From NCBI GenBank assembly GCA_002451715.1, contig DKDD01000166.1, positions 1 to 14,131 of the forward strand: a stretch of 14,131 bases of DNA, in the 5' to 3' direction. Both the position numbers and the translations under genes were made by a program. Source of the stretch: Ruminococcaceae bacterium UBA6857 (lineage in GTDB: Bacteria; Bacillota; Clostridia; Oscillospirales; Acutalibacteraceae). Of this stretch, positions 1-7,252 are shown in pieces (positions within the stretch are counted from its first letter, which is position 1; every line of letters begins with the position of its first letter). The notes under the pieces were generated by a model. The model was not told the DNA's origin and searched no databases. It worked only from the letters and a program-made list of their open reading frames with translations.

Positions 1-558
1 GCTTGCGGCAAGGTTTTCAAGTTCGGTTTTGAATTCGGCAAGCGGCTTTGAACGCACCCGACCGCGCGAAATGGGAATAATGCAATATGAGCAAAACCTG
101 TTGCAACCGTCTTGAATTTTAACATATGCTCTTGTTCTTTCATCAAATGATGAGATTGAACAGGATGAAAACGGATCGCCGGTTTCGTGCTTTGATGTCA
201 AAACTTTTCTTTGCCTGTCGCGGAAAAACTCTTCAAGAATTTCCGGAAGTTCTCCGTTGTTTTTGTTGCCGATAACAATATCGGCTTGAATGAGTGCCTT
301 TGCGTCATCAGGATAAGCCTGCGGCATACAGCCGGTGAGAACAACAACGGCGTTCGGATTGTTGCGCTTAAAGCGCCGAACAGCTTGCCTTGTTTTTCTG
401 TCGGATTCTGCGGTTACGGTGCAGGAATTAACAATATATACGTCGGCACTCTCGTCTTTTCCGACGGTTTCATATCCGAATTTATTCAAAAGTTCGCTCA
501 GCGATTGGCTTTCATATTGATTAACTTTGCAGCCGAGCGTATAAAAAGCAACTTTCAT
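1..558 (-). CDS. mtaB: tRNA (t6A37) methylthiotransferase MtaB, N-terminal part (cut by window edge)
   Basis: Radical-SAM methylthiotransferase that adds a methylthio group to t6A at position 37 of ANN-decoding tRNAs, giving ms2t6A. The 186 visible codons read in frame to base 1. The N-terminus has the family-typical TLGCKVNQYE stretch. Cys10, Cys46 and Cys77 are the three cysteines of the UPF0004 domain, which holds one 4Fe-4S cluster. The radical-SAM motif CNRFCSYC supplies Cys152, Cys156 and Cys159 for the second cluster. The rest of the radical-SAM barrel and the C-terminal TRAM domain would lie left of the window. The ATG at 558-556 is preceded by GAGGT and by a good promoter on the same strand. 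Related MiaB and RimO enzymes share the architecture, but the KVNQYE N-terminus points to MtaB. The gene is divergent from the carboxypeptidase at 685. Confidence 0.93.
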   Translation of the reverse strand, partial: MKVAFYTLGCKVNQYESQSLSELLNKFGYETVGKDESADVYIVNSCTVTAESDRKTRQAVRRFKRNNPNAVVVLTGCMPQAYPDDAKALIQADIVIGNKNNGELPEILEEFFRDRQRKVLTSKHETGDPFSSCSISSFDERTRAYVKIQDGCNRFCSYCIIPISRGRVRSKPLAEFKTELENLAAS

Positions 559-599
559 TTTTTACCTCACAAATCATTGCAAAACTTTTTCAAATAAAT

Positions 600-628
600 A
601 TTATAAAGCATTGTCGACGGTATTTCAA
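600..628 (-). promoter_or_regulatory. Sigma-A type promoter for mtaB
   Basis: Read on the minus strand: -35 TTGAAA (628-623), a 17-base spacer, then -10 TATAAT (605-600). The predicted start near 593 leaves a leader of about 35 bases that includes the GAGGT ribosome binding site before the mtaB ATG at 558. Confidence 0.72.
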
Positions 629-684
629 TAATTTTGTTTTAATTTTATCGCTTTTGTCATATATAATTGTGAGGAGATGATGAA

Positions 685-1842
685 ATGAAGAGAATAATTC
701 CGGTTTTGCTTTGCATTATAATAGTGTGTACTGTGTTTTCTTTTTCCTCTTTTGCCGAAAAAGAGCAGGCGAAACTTGATGTAAATGCCAAAAGCTATGT
801 ATTGATGGATGTTTCAAGCGGAAAGGTCTTGCTTTCAAAAAGCGAACACGAAAAATTATATCCCGCTTCGGTAACAAAAATTATGACGCTTCTTCTTGTA
901 ATAGAAAAAATCGACAGCGGAAAACTTTCGCTTGATGACACTGTTACGGCAAGCACTGCTGCCGCGGGAAAAGGCGGTTCGCAAATTTGGCTCAAGGAGG
1001 GCGAAACAATGACCGTTGATGAATTACTTCGAGCCTCTGCAATCGGAAGTGCTAACGATGCATGCACGGCTCTTGCCGAATACATTGCCGGAAGTGAAGA
1101 AGGGTTTGTGAAGCTGATGAACGAAAAGGCAAAAGAGCTCGGAATGAACGACACAAACTTTGTCAACTGTACGGGGCTTGATGACGATACCACGGAACAT
1201 CTCACAAGCGCTTATGATATAGCACTTATGTCTCGCGAATTGCTCGGACACGAAAGAATACAAAATTACACAACGGTTTGGATGGATAAACTTCGCTCCG
1301 GAGCCACGGAACTTGTAAATACAAATAAGCTCGTAAGGTTTTACAAAGGCACCACCGGACTCAAAACGGGAACGACTTCAAAGGCGGGGCACTGTATCAG
1401 CGCAAGCGCAATGAGAAACGATCTTCATCTTATTGCGGTAATTCTCGGCGCCGATAACAGCACCGATCGCTTTGAGGGCGCAAAAAAACTTTTGAATTGG
1501 GGCTTTGCCAATTATGAAACAGTGACGCCGAAATATGACGAAAATCTTATTACCGATGTCGCCGTAATAAACGGAATTGAAAATTGTATTTCTCCGCAGG
1601 TTGAAAAAATTCTTCCGTTGACTCTTGAAACGGGAAAGAAATCAAAAATCGAATCAAAAGTTAATTTGGCTTTGAGTGTTGAAGCGCCTGTTGAAAAAGG
1701 TCAGGTTCTCGGAACGCTTGAATTTTCGGTTGAGGGCGAAACTATTGCAAGCTATAATCTTGTTTCACCTGTTGAGGTTAGAAGAATTTCATTTTTTGAT
1801 ATGATGAAACGCCTGCTGTGCTCTTTGAGCATAAGAGCGTGA
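685..1842 (+). CDS. Secreted serine-type D-Ala-D-Ala carboxypeptidase (low-molecular-weight PBP, DacA/DacF family)
   Basis: Peptidase S11 enzyme that removes the terminal D-Ala from peptidoglycan stem pentapeptides at the outer face of the membrane, limiting cross-linking. The 385-residue product starts with a signal peptide (basic KR, then a hydrophobic stretch, with likely cleavage after about Ala24). The three penicillin-binding motifs are in order: SxxK as S62-V-T-K65 (nucleophile and general base), SxN as S122-A-N124, and KTG at 227-229. A PBP5-type beta-rich C-terminal domain occupies roughly 275-365. The last residues (about 369-385) form a hydrophobic/basic helix that could act as the usual amphipathic membrane anchor. 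The ATG follows a GAGGAG site at 671-676. Firmicutes carry several paralogs (dacA, dacB, dacF), one of them linked to sporulation, and the sequence alone does not tell which this is. No terminator is visible before pgi. Confidence 0.92.
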   Translation: MKRIIPVLLCIIIVCTVFSFSSFAEKEQAKLDVNAKSYVLMDVSSGKVLLSKSEHEKLYPASVTKIMTLLLVIEKIDSGKLSLDDTVTASTAAAGKGGSQIWLKEGETMTVDELLRASAIGSANDACTALAEYIAGSEEGFVKLMNEKAKELGMNDTNFVNCTGLDDDTTEHLTSAYDIALMSRELLGHERIQNYTTVWMDKLRSGATELVNTNKLVRFYKGTTGLKTGTTSKAGHCISASAMRNDLHLIAVILGADNSTDRFEGAKKLLNWGFANYETVTPKYDENLITDVAVINGIENCISPQVEKILPLTLETGKKSKIESKVNLALSVEAPVEKGQVLGTLEFSVEGETIASYNLVSPVEVRRISFFDMMKRLLCSLSIRA

Positions 1843-1853
1843 AAAAATTGAAG

Positions 1854-1882
1854 TTGACAAATGTTAACAAATGTATTACAAT
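1854..1882 (+). promoter_or_regulatory. Sigma-A type promoter for pgi, with a tandem 10-bp repeat in the spacer
   Basis: Perfect -35 TTGACA (1854-1859), a 17-base spacer, and -10 TACAAT (1877-1882). The spacer holds the repeat ACAAATGTTA (1857-1866) and ACAAATGTAT (1867-1876), with an 8-bp palindrome TGTTAACA at 1862-1869. Such placement would suit a repressor operator, but no regulator is known here. The pgi ribosome binding site GGAGG is at 1912-1916. Confidence 0.78.
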
Positions 1883-1923
1883 ACAAAAATAACACATTTT
1901 CCTAAGATACTGGAGGAATCAAA

Positions 1924-3264
1924 ATGTCAGTAAAATTAACAGAAAAATACGTTTCCTCGTTTTTAACGGACTCGGAAATTAATTCATATTCTGAAAAGAT
2001 TAAGGCTGCACATAAAGCACTTCATGAAAAAACCGGCGCAGGCAGCGACTTTACCGGTTGGGTGGATCTTCCTGTTGATTACGACAAGGAAGAATTTTCA
2101 AGAATCAAAACCGCCGCAAAAAAAATTGCTTCAAACAGTGATATTCTTATCGTTATCGGAATCGGCGGTTCATATCTTGGTGCAAGAGCCGTTGTTGAAT
2201 TTATCAAATCACAGAATTATAATGCGCTCAGAAAAGGCACACCGGCAATTTATTTTTCAGGCAACAGCATAAGCTCGACCGCTCTTTCGGAGCTTGTTGA
2301 AATTTGCGACGGAAAAGATTTTTCTGTCAATGTCATTTCTAAATCCGGCACAACAACCGAACCTGCGATTGCATTCAGAATTTTCCGCGAAATGCTTATT
2401 AAAAAGTATGGCGAAAAGGGTGCGGCAGACAGAATATATGTAACTACCGACAAGGCAAAGGGCACTCTTAAATCACTTGCCGATACAGAAGGTTATGAAA
2501 CCTTTGTTGTTCCCGATGATGTCGGCGGAAGATATTCCGTTCTTACCGCCGTCTATCTTCTTCCTATTGCTGCGGCGGGAATCGACATTGATGCTCTTAT
2601 GGCCGGCGCCGCAAAAGCAAGAGAAGAACTTATGGCGGATTCTATCGACGAAAACGACTGTTACAAATATGTTGCAATCAGAAATGCACTTTATAACAAA
2701 GGCAAAGCAACCGAAATGTTTGTTTCCTATGAGCCGTGCTTCACAATAATGAACGAATGGATCAAACAGCTGTTCGGCGAAAGTGAAGGCAAAGAGGGTA
2801 AAGGTCTTTTCCCGACCTCGGCAATTTTCTCAACCGATCTTCATTCGCTCGGTCAGTATATTCAGCAGGGCGAAAGAATTATGTTTGAAACCGTTGTTAA
2901 TTTCAATAAGCCACAAAGAGAAATTGTCATCAAAGCCGAAGAAGGAAACATTGACGGACTTAACTTCCTTGCCGGCAAGTCAATGGCTTTTGTCAACAGA
3001 AAAGCTTTTGAAGGCACTGTTCTTGCCCATAACGACGGCGGAGTTCCGAATATTGTTCTTGATGTTGACGCAATGGATGAAGAAAACCTCGGCTATCTTA
3101 TTTACTTTCTTGAAAAGGCATGTGCGGTTTCGGGATATGTTCTCGGCATAAATCCGTTTGATCAGCCCGGTGTTGAAAGCTATAAAAAGAATATGTTTGC
3201 ACTTCTTGGCAAACCGGGTTACGAAAAAGAGAAAGAAAGACTTGAAGAAAGACTTTCGATGTGA
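1924..3264 (+). CDS. pgi: Glucose-6-phosphate isomerase
   Basis: Cytosolic enzyme interconverting glucose-6-phosphate and fructose-6-phosphate in glycolysis and gluconeogenesis. At 446 residues it is the short bacterial form typical of Firmicutes. Two SIS sugar-phosphate-binding halves are visible. The first has GIGGSYLGARA (about 79-89) and SKSGTTTEP (139-147) for phosphate binding. The second carries the family signature DDVGGRYSVLT (198-208). ESEGK around 286-290 contains the catalytic glutamate, LHSLGQ supplies His307, and the C-terminal signature GINPFDQPGVESYKK (408-422) ends in the conserved lysine. The ATG at 1924 is 7 bases after GGAGG. The gene has its own strong promoter, with a tandem repeat in the spacer that may be an operator. 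No convincing terminator follows; the small hairpin at about 3284-3298 lacks a T tract. Confidence 0.97.
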   Translation: MSVKLTEKYVSSFLTDSEINSYSEKIKAAHKALHEKTGAGSDFTGWVDLPVDYDKEEFSRIKTAAKKIASNSDILIVIGIGGSYLGARAVVEFIKSQNYNALRKGTPAIYFSGNSISSTALSELVEICDGKDFSVNVISKSGTTTEPAIAFRIFREMLIKKYGEKGAADRIYVTTDKAKGTLKSLADTEGYETFVVPDDVGGRYSVLTAVYLLPIAAAGIDIDALMAGAAKAREELMADSIDENDCYKYVAIRNALYNKGKATEMFVSYEPCFTIMNEWIKQLFGESEGKEGKGLFPTSAIFSTDLHSLGQYIQQGERIMFETVVNFNKPQREIVIKAEEGNIDGLNFLAGKSMAFVNRKAFEGTVLAHNDGGVPNIVLDVDAMDEENLGYLIYFLEKACAVSGYVLGINPFDQPGVESYKKNMFALLGKPGYEKEKERLEERLSM

Positions 3265-3270
3265 TACAAT
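3242..3270 (+). promoter_or_regulatory. Possible promoter for the P-loop gene, overlapping the end of pgi
   Basis: -35 TTGAAG (3242-3247), a 17-base spacer, and -10 TACAAT (3265-3270). The -35 is only a partial match and lies in coding sequence. The spacing and position, 54 bases before the next ATG, are reasonable. Readthrough from pgi is the alternative. Confidence 0.42.
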
Positions 3271-3323
3271 AGGAATGTAAAAAATCCACGGACAGTGGAA
3301 ATTATATAAGGAGGAGATATTTT

Positions 3324-3740
3324 ATGATTTCTCTTATTTTAGGACACAAAGGCTCCGGAAAAACAAAGCACCTTATCGCTTGCTTGAACGAAGCTATCGA
3401 AACGTCAAAAGGAAATGTTGTTTGTGTTGAAAAAGAAACAAAATTGACATTTGACATTGATTATCGCGCAAGACTCATTGCTACCGATGATTTTGAAATA
3501 AAGGGTTATCATGCTTTTTACGGCTTCCTTGCCGGCGTATGCGCAGGAAATCATGACATTACCGATATTCTTGTTGACGCAACACTCAGAATCGGCGGAA
3601 GAGATTACAACGAACTTGCAAAGTTCCTTGAAGATGTTTATGAACTTGCTGAAGCTCAGGATAAGAAGTTTATCTTCACTATCTCGGCTGACAGAGAAGA
3701 ACTTCCGGTTTCAATCTTCAATTTCTGCAAGGTTCTTTAA
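3324..3740 (+). CDS. Small P-loop NTPase-like protein of unknown function
   Basis: I do not recognise a named function. The 138-residue product begins almost at once with a Walker A motif, GHKGSGKT at residues 7-14, following a short hydrophobic strand. A hydrophobic strand ending in aspartate (DILVDA, 81-86) could be Walker B. The C-terminal half alternates predicted helix and strand (KKFIFTIS at about 114-121) and ends at KVL. There is no signal peptide, membrane segment or cysteine cluster. Similar short P-loop proteins are, from memory, widespread as hypotheticals in clostridia, sometimes mislabelled as PilT-like, but this was not checked. An unusually strong AAGGAGGAG site (3308-3316) lies 7 bases before the ATG, and a strong terminator follows 21 bases after the stop. 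It is therefore probably its own unit or the end of a pgi transcript. Confidence 0.8.
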   Translation: MISLILGHKGSGKTKHLIACLNEAIETSKGNVVCVEKETKLTFDIDYRARLIATDDFEIKGYHAFYGFLAGVCAGNHDITDILVDATLRIGGRDYNELAKFLEDVYELAEAQDKKFIFTISADREELPVSIFNFCKVL

Positions 3741-3761
3741 TCTTTCGGAAAGCAATCTATT

Positions 3762-3789
3762 GCGGCAGGTCTTTTCCTGCCGCTTTTTT
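3762..3789 (+). terminator. Rho-independent terminator after the P-loop gene
   Basis: A perfect 8-bp stem GCGGCAGG (3762-3769) / CCTGCCGC (3776-3783) with a 6-base loop, followed directly by six T (3784-3789). It stands only 17 bases before the rnhB start, so it could also limit transcription entering rnhB. Confidence 0.92.
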
Positions 3790-3806
3790 AGTAAAGGAAG
3801 TAAAAG

Positions 3807-4415
3807 ATGAACTACGAAATTGAAAAAGAATATTATGATAAAGGTTATAAACTGATTTGCGGAATAGATGAAGCCGGGCGCGGTCCTCTTTGCGGTCCGG
3901 TATGTGCAGCGGCCGTAATCCTTCCGCTTGACTGCGAAATTGAAGGTATCAACGATTCAAAAAAACTCAGCGAAAAGAAGCGCGAGGCGCTTTTTGATGT
4001 GATTAAGGAAAAAGCTGTTGCCTATTCCGTTGCAATGTCCACGGCAAAAGAAATTGACGCGATAAATATTTTGCAGGCTACGTTCCTTGCAATGCGGCGC
4101 GCCGTCGGCGGATTTTCAAAAACGCCGGATCTTGCTCTTATCGACGGGAATCAAAAGCCGGGTCTTGACATTGACGAAGTTACGATTGTGAAAGGCGATT
4201 CAAAATGTATATCTATCGCTGCGGCTTCTATTCTTGCAAAAGTTACAAGGGATAGATATATGCGCGAACTTGACGAAAAGTATCCGCAGTTCTGTTTTGC
4301 CAAGCACAAAGGTTACGGAACAAAGCTTCATTATGAAATGATTCATGAATACGGAATTTGCGATGAACACAGAAGAACGTTTTTGAAAAAACTTTTCGGT
4401 GAAAACAATGGATAA
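3807..4415 (+). CDS. rnhB: Ribonuclease HII
   Basis: Cytosolic endonuclease that cleaves the RNA strand of RNA-DNA hybrids and nicks DNA 5' of single embedded ribonucleotides, starting ribonucleotide excision repair. The 202-residue length is normal for the family. The four metal-binding acidic residues are visible: Asp21 and Glu22 in GIDEAGRGPLCGPV, Asp113 in ALIDGN, and Asp131 in KGDSK. Other family blocks are NDSKKLSEKKR (49-59), AAASILAKVTRD (138-149) and the FAKHKGYGT loop (164-172). The ATG at 3807 follows AAAGGAAG (3793-3800). The stop overlaps the start of the YraN gene, so the two are probably translationally coupled, an arrangement common in bacteria. No clear promoter is seen between the terminator at 3762-3789 and this gene. 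Confidence 0.97.
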   Translation: MNYEIEKEYYDKGYKLICGIDEAGRGPLCGPVCAAAVILPLDCEIEGINDSKKLSEKKREALFDVIKEKAVAYSVAMSTAKEIDAINILQATFLAMRRAVGGFSKTPDLALIDGNQKPGLDIDEVTIVKGDSKCISIAAASILAKVTRDRYMRELDEKYPQFCFAKHKGYGTKLHYEMIHEYGICDEHRRTFLKKLFGENNG

Positions 4416-4794
4416 GGCACAAAAGGGAAAAGCAGGAGAAGATTTTGCCTGTCGCATTCTTTCTGAAAAAGGCTTCCGCATAATTGAGCGAAATCACCAT
4501 TCGCGCTACGGAGAAATTGATATTATTGCCGAAAACAGTAAAGCACTTGCTTTTGTCGAAGTTAAAGCAAGAAAGCAAAGCGGAAAAACAATGCCGCGCG
4601 AAGCCGTGGACACAAAAAAGCAAAAGAAAATCATTCTCACCGCAATGCTATATCTTCAAACGCATCCGGCACAAAAGCCGCCGAGATTCGATGTGTTTGA
4701 AGTTTGGCACACGGAAAACGGAATTTCAAAATACACTCACCTTGAAAATGCTTTTGATCTTTCAGCGCTCGGAGGCGAATATGAATTATTTTGA
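4408..4794 (+). CDS. yraN: YraN/UPF0102 family nuclease-fold protein
   Basis: Member of UPF0102, a restriction-endonuclease-like fold family near-universal in bacteria. Its role is not firmly established; a DNA or Holliday-junction related nuclease activity is usually suspected. The 128-residue product shows the family pattern: N-terminal KGKAGEDFACRILSEKG with Glu11, RYGEIDII with Asp38, and FVEVKAR with Glu51 and Lys53. Together these form an E...D...ExK nuclease-type site. An in-frame GTG at 4399 would add three residues, but no ribosome binding site precedes it. The ATG at 4408 has GGTG at 4398-4401 and overlaps the rnhB stop by 8 bases, so it was chosen. The 3' end overlaps the dipeptidase start by 14 bases. 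The rnhB-yraN pairing supports the assignment. Confidence 0.92.
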   Translation: MDKAQKGKAGEDFACRILSEKGFRIIERNHHSRYGEIDIIAENSKALAFVEVKARKQSGKTMPREAVDTKKQKKIILTAMLYLQTHPAQKPPRFDVFEVWHTENGISKYTHLENAFDLSALGGEYELF

Positions 4795-5644
4795 TCTTCA
4801 CTGCGATACCGTGACGGCTCTTGCCGACGGAAAAACAAACACTGCGATCGGCACTGAAAAGTTAAAGTTTTTTGAAAACTACACCCAGGCTTTTGCAATC
4901 TGGCTGGGTGATAATCTTAAACCAAACGAAGCTTTCAAAAAAGCGGGGGACTATTACAGTTATTTTAAGGATAACATATTAAGCTGTCAAAACAGTGGGT
5001 TTGTGCCGTTTTTGACACTCGAAAACGGTGCCGCTTTCGGAAATGAACTTGAAAACATATACCTTTGGAAAGAACGCGGTGTAAAGGCTGTTACTCTTAC
5101 ATGGAATGGAGCCAACGCTCTCGGTTTCGGTGCGTCTTTCCCTGACGGAGACGGACTTACTGCTTTCGGAAAAGAAGCGGTTTCGGTTATGAACGAATGC
5201 AAAATTTTTTGCGACGTATCACATCTTAACCGAAAAGGCTTTTTTGATTGCCTGCGTTTTTCAAAAGAACCGATAATCGCAACACACAGCAATTGCAAAA
5301 AACTTTGCTTTCATCAAAGAAATCTTGATGACGAACAGATTAAAGCGCTGTTTTCTTCCGGCGGCTTTTTAGGACTTTGTTTTTATCCGTTGTTTCTTGG
5401 AAAAGGCGACGTTTTTGAACTAATTTATGAGCACATTTATCACGCGCTTGAGCTCGGCGGAGAAAATCAAATCGGCTTCGGCAGTGATTTCGACGGTGCC
5501 GAAATGGACAAAAAACTTGATTCGCTTGAAAAGGTTTATGATCTTAGTTCGTTTTTAGCCGCAAAAGGCTTTGAAAATGAGCTTTTGGAAAAGATTTTTT
5601 ATAAAAATTGTGATATTTTTTTCAATAATGTTTTACACAACTGA
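4781..5644 (+). CDS. Membrane-dipeptidase family (M19) zinc dipeptidase
   Basis: Cytoplasmic-looking M19 (renal dipeptidase-like) metallopeptidase that would cleave dipeptides, possibly those with a D-residue; the exact substrate cannot be read. By alignment to the mammalian enzyme, the dinuclear zinc ligands are all present: His7 and Asp9 (LHCDT), bridging Glu81 (LENG), His148 (DVSHLN) and His169 (THSN). Arg180 (QRN) and Asp236 (GSDFDG) match the substrate-binding arginine and catalytic aspartate. At 287 residues it is on the short side for bacterial M19 enzymes, and there is no signal peptide. The open frame extends upstream to 4484, but that part is out-of-frame yraN sequence. The ATG at 4781 has GGAGG at 4771-4775 and gives the correct MNYFDLHCDT N-terminus. 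It overlaps yraN by 14 bases. Confidence 0.9.
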   Translation: MNYFDLHCDTVTALADGKTNTAIGTEKLKFFENYTQAFAIWLGDNLKPNEAFKKAGDYYSYFKDNILSCQNSGFVPFLTLENGAAFGNELENIYLWKERGVKAVTLTWNGANALGFGASFPDGDGLTAFGKEAVSVMNECKIFCDVSHLNRKGFFDCLRFSKEPIIATHSNCKKLCFHQRNLDDEQIKALFSSGGFLGLCFYPLFLGKGDVFELIYEHIYHALELGGENQIGFGSDFDGAEMDKKLDSLEKVYDLSSFLAAKGFENELLEKIFYKNCDIFFNNVLHN

Positions 5645-5660
5645 AAAAGTGTGATATCAT
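5632..5660 (+). promoter_or_regulatory. Sigma-A type promoter for thrC
   Basis: -35 TTTACA (5632-5637), a 17-base spacer, and -10 TATCAT (5655-5660). Each box differs from consensus at one base. The -35 lies inside the last codons of the dipeptidase gene. The predicted start near 5667 leaves a short leader with the GGAGGG ribosome binding site at 5678-5683. Confidence 0.68.
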
Positions 5661-5689
5661 AGTGCATATTTCTAACCGGAGGGATGTTT

Positions 5690-7183
5690 ATGCTTTATAC
5701 AAGTACAAGAGACAAGAGTGTTAAAGTAACTTCTGCCGAAGCGATTGCAAGAGGTATTTCAAAAGACGGCGGACTTTTTGTTCCTACCGAACTTCCGAAA
5801 ATTTCTCCCGAATTTATTGATTCGCTTGTTGGCAAAGACTATATTACAAGATGTGAAAAGGTTCTTTCGCTTTTTCTTACCGATTACAGCTCGGAAGAAA
5901 TCAGCTACTGCGTTAACGGTGCATATGCAAAAGGAAAGTTCAGCAGCGAAAAAGTTGCACCGATAAAAACCATTGCTCCGGGCGAGAACATTCTTGAACT
6001 TTGGCGCGGTCCTACCTGCGCGTTTAAGGACATGGCACTTCAGCTTTTGCCGTATCTTCTTACCGTTGCCGCAAAGAAAACCGTTGCAGACAAGACAATT
6101 GTTATTCTTGTTGCTACTTCCGGAGACACCGGAAAAGCCGCTCTTGAGGGCTTCAAAGACGTTGACAAAACGAAGATCATGGTCTTTTATCCGAACGACG
6201 GAGTAAGCCCGATGCAGAAGCTTCAAATGACAACGCAAGAGGGGGCAAACGTCGGTGTTTGCGCAATGAACGGTAATTTTGATGATGCACAAAGCGGCGT
6301 TAAGAAAATCCTTACCGACCCTGCCGTTGCCGAAAAACTCAGCAAAAACAACATGATGTTCTCTTCTGCCAACTCAATCAACTGGGGCAGACTGGTTCCG
6401 CAGATTGTTTACTATATCAGCGCATACTGTGACCTTATTGAAAACGGCAGCATCAAAAACGGTGACGAGATCAACATTGTTGTTCCTACCGGAAACTTCG
6501 GCAACATTCTTGCCGCTTACTATGCAAAGAGAATGGGAGTGCCTGTTAAAAAGCTTATCTGTGCTTCAAATTCAAACAACGTGCTTACCGATTTCTTTGA
6601 AAGCGGCAAGTATGACAAGAACAGAAAATTCTTTACAACTGAATCCCCGTCGATGGACATTCTTATTTCATCAAACCTCGAACGTCTTCTTTTCCATCTT
6701 TGCGGCGAAAACGATGAGCTTGTGAAAGAATGGATGAAGTCGCTTTCCGAAAACGGAGAATACGAAGTTACCGACGAAGTCAAAAAGCAGATTTTTACGC
6801 TCTTTGACGCAGGTTGCTGCAACGACGAAGAGACAAACGCAACAATAGCGGAAACTTTTAAAAACGGATATCTTCTTGATACTCATACCGCCGTTGCCGT
6901 TAAGGTTTACAACGATTATGTCAAAAAGACAGGTGACAAAATGCCAACCGTTATTGCTTCAACGGCTAATCCGTATAAATTCTCGGCTGCGGTTCTCAAG
7001 GCTATCGACGGTGAAAATCATGCCGATGCCGATGAGTTTGAACAAGTTGAACTGCTTATTAAAGAAAGCGGTGCGGAATGTCCGCCTCAGCTTTCGTCGC
7101 TCAAAGGCAAAACGCCGCGCTTTACCGATTACTGCGAAAAAGAAGAAATGGCAGACGCGGTTTATAAAATGCTCGGCATCTGA
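5690..7183 (+). CDS. thrC: Threonine synthase
   Basis: PLP-dependent enzyme converting O-phospho-L-homoserine to L-threonine, the last step of threonine synthesis. The 497-residue product has the extended N-terminal domain of the bacterial and fungal type (SAEAIARGISKDGGLFVP, about 15-32). PLP forms a Schiff base with Lys113 in GPTCAFKDMALQLLP. The phosphate of PLP is bound by ATSGDTGKAA (142-151), and the PTGNFGN block lies at 266-272. SSANSINWGR (225-234) is also characteristic. An in-frame ATG at 5684 abuts the GGAGGG site and is too close to it; the ATG at 5690 has 6-base spacing and was chosen. No hom or thrB lies beside it in the window, so the threonine genes are not clustered here. 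It has its own promoter and a hairpin after the stop. Confidence 0.96.
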   Translation: MLYTSTRDKSVKVTSAEAIARGISKDGGLFVPTELPKISPEFIDSLVGKDYITRCEKVLSLFLTDYSSEEISYCVNGAYAKGKFSSEKVAPIKTIAPGENILELWRGPTCAFKDMALQLLPYLLTVAAKKTVADKTIVILVATSGDTGKAALEGFKDVDKTKIMVFYPNDGVSPMQKLQMTTQEGANVGVCAMNGNFDDAQSGVKKILTDPAVAEKLSKNNMMFSSANSINWGRLVPQIVYYISAYCDLIENGSIKNGDEINIVVPTGNFGNILAAYYAKRMGVPVKKLICASNSNNVLTDFFESGKYDKNRKFFTTESPSMDILISSNLERLLFHLCGENDELVKEWMKSLSENGEYEVTDEVKKQIFTLFDAGCCNDEETNATIAETFKNGYLLDTHTAVAVKVYNDYVKKTGDKMPTVIASTANPYKFSAAVLKAIDGENHADADEFEQVELLIKESGAECPPQLSSLKGKTPRFTDYCEKEEMADAVYKMLGI

Positions 7184-7203
7184 TTGATTTGCTTATATTT
7201 TTC

Positions 7204-7231
7204 AAAGGAAGTCCTTTTCCGGGCTTCTTTT
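7204..7231 (+). terminator. Probable terminator hairpin after thrC
   Basis: An 11-bp stem, AAAGGAAGTCC (7204-7214) with GGGCTTCTTTT (7221-7231), contains two G-U pairs and encloses a 6-base loop. The T-rich 3' arm acts as the U tract, with no separate run beyond it. Termination may therefore be partial, allowing readthrough into the phosphoesterase gene. Confidence 0.6.
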
Positions 7232-7252
7232 GGTCTGTAAAGGAGGGTTAGG

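Noticed and set aside
211..597. Plus-strand open frame of 128 codons
   Set aside because: It is the antisense shadow of mtaB: the minus strand encodes the cysteine motifs and has the promoter and ribosome binding site.
662..667. TATAAT just before the carboxypeptidase gene
   Set aside because: A start about 7 bases downstream would fall inside the GAGGAG ribosome binding site, leaving almost no leader, and no matching -35 is seen at proper spacing. The true promoter for this gene was not identified.
3284..3298. Small inverted repeat TCCAC/GTGGA after pgi
   Set aside because: The stem is only 5 bp and no T tract follows, so it is not supported as a terminator.
4484..4780. Upstream extension of the dipeptidase open frame
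   Set aside because: It runs through yraN in another frame, has low-complexity Lys/Arg-rich translation, and the M19 family N-terminus begins at the ATG at 4781 with its own ribosome binding site.
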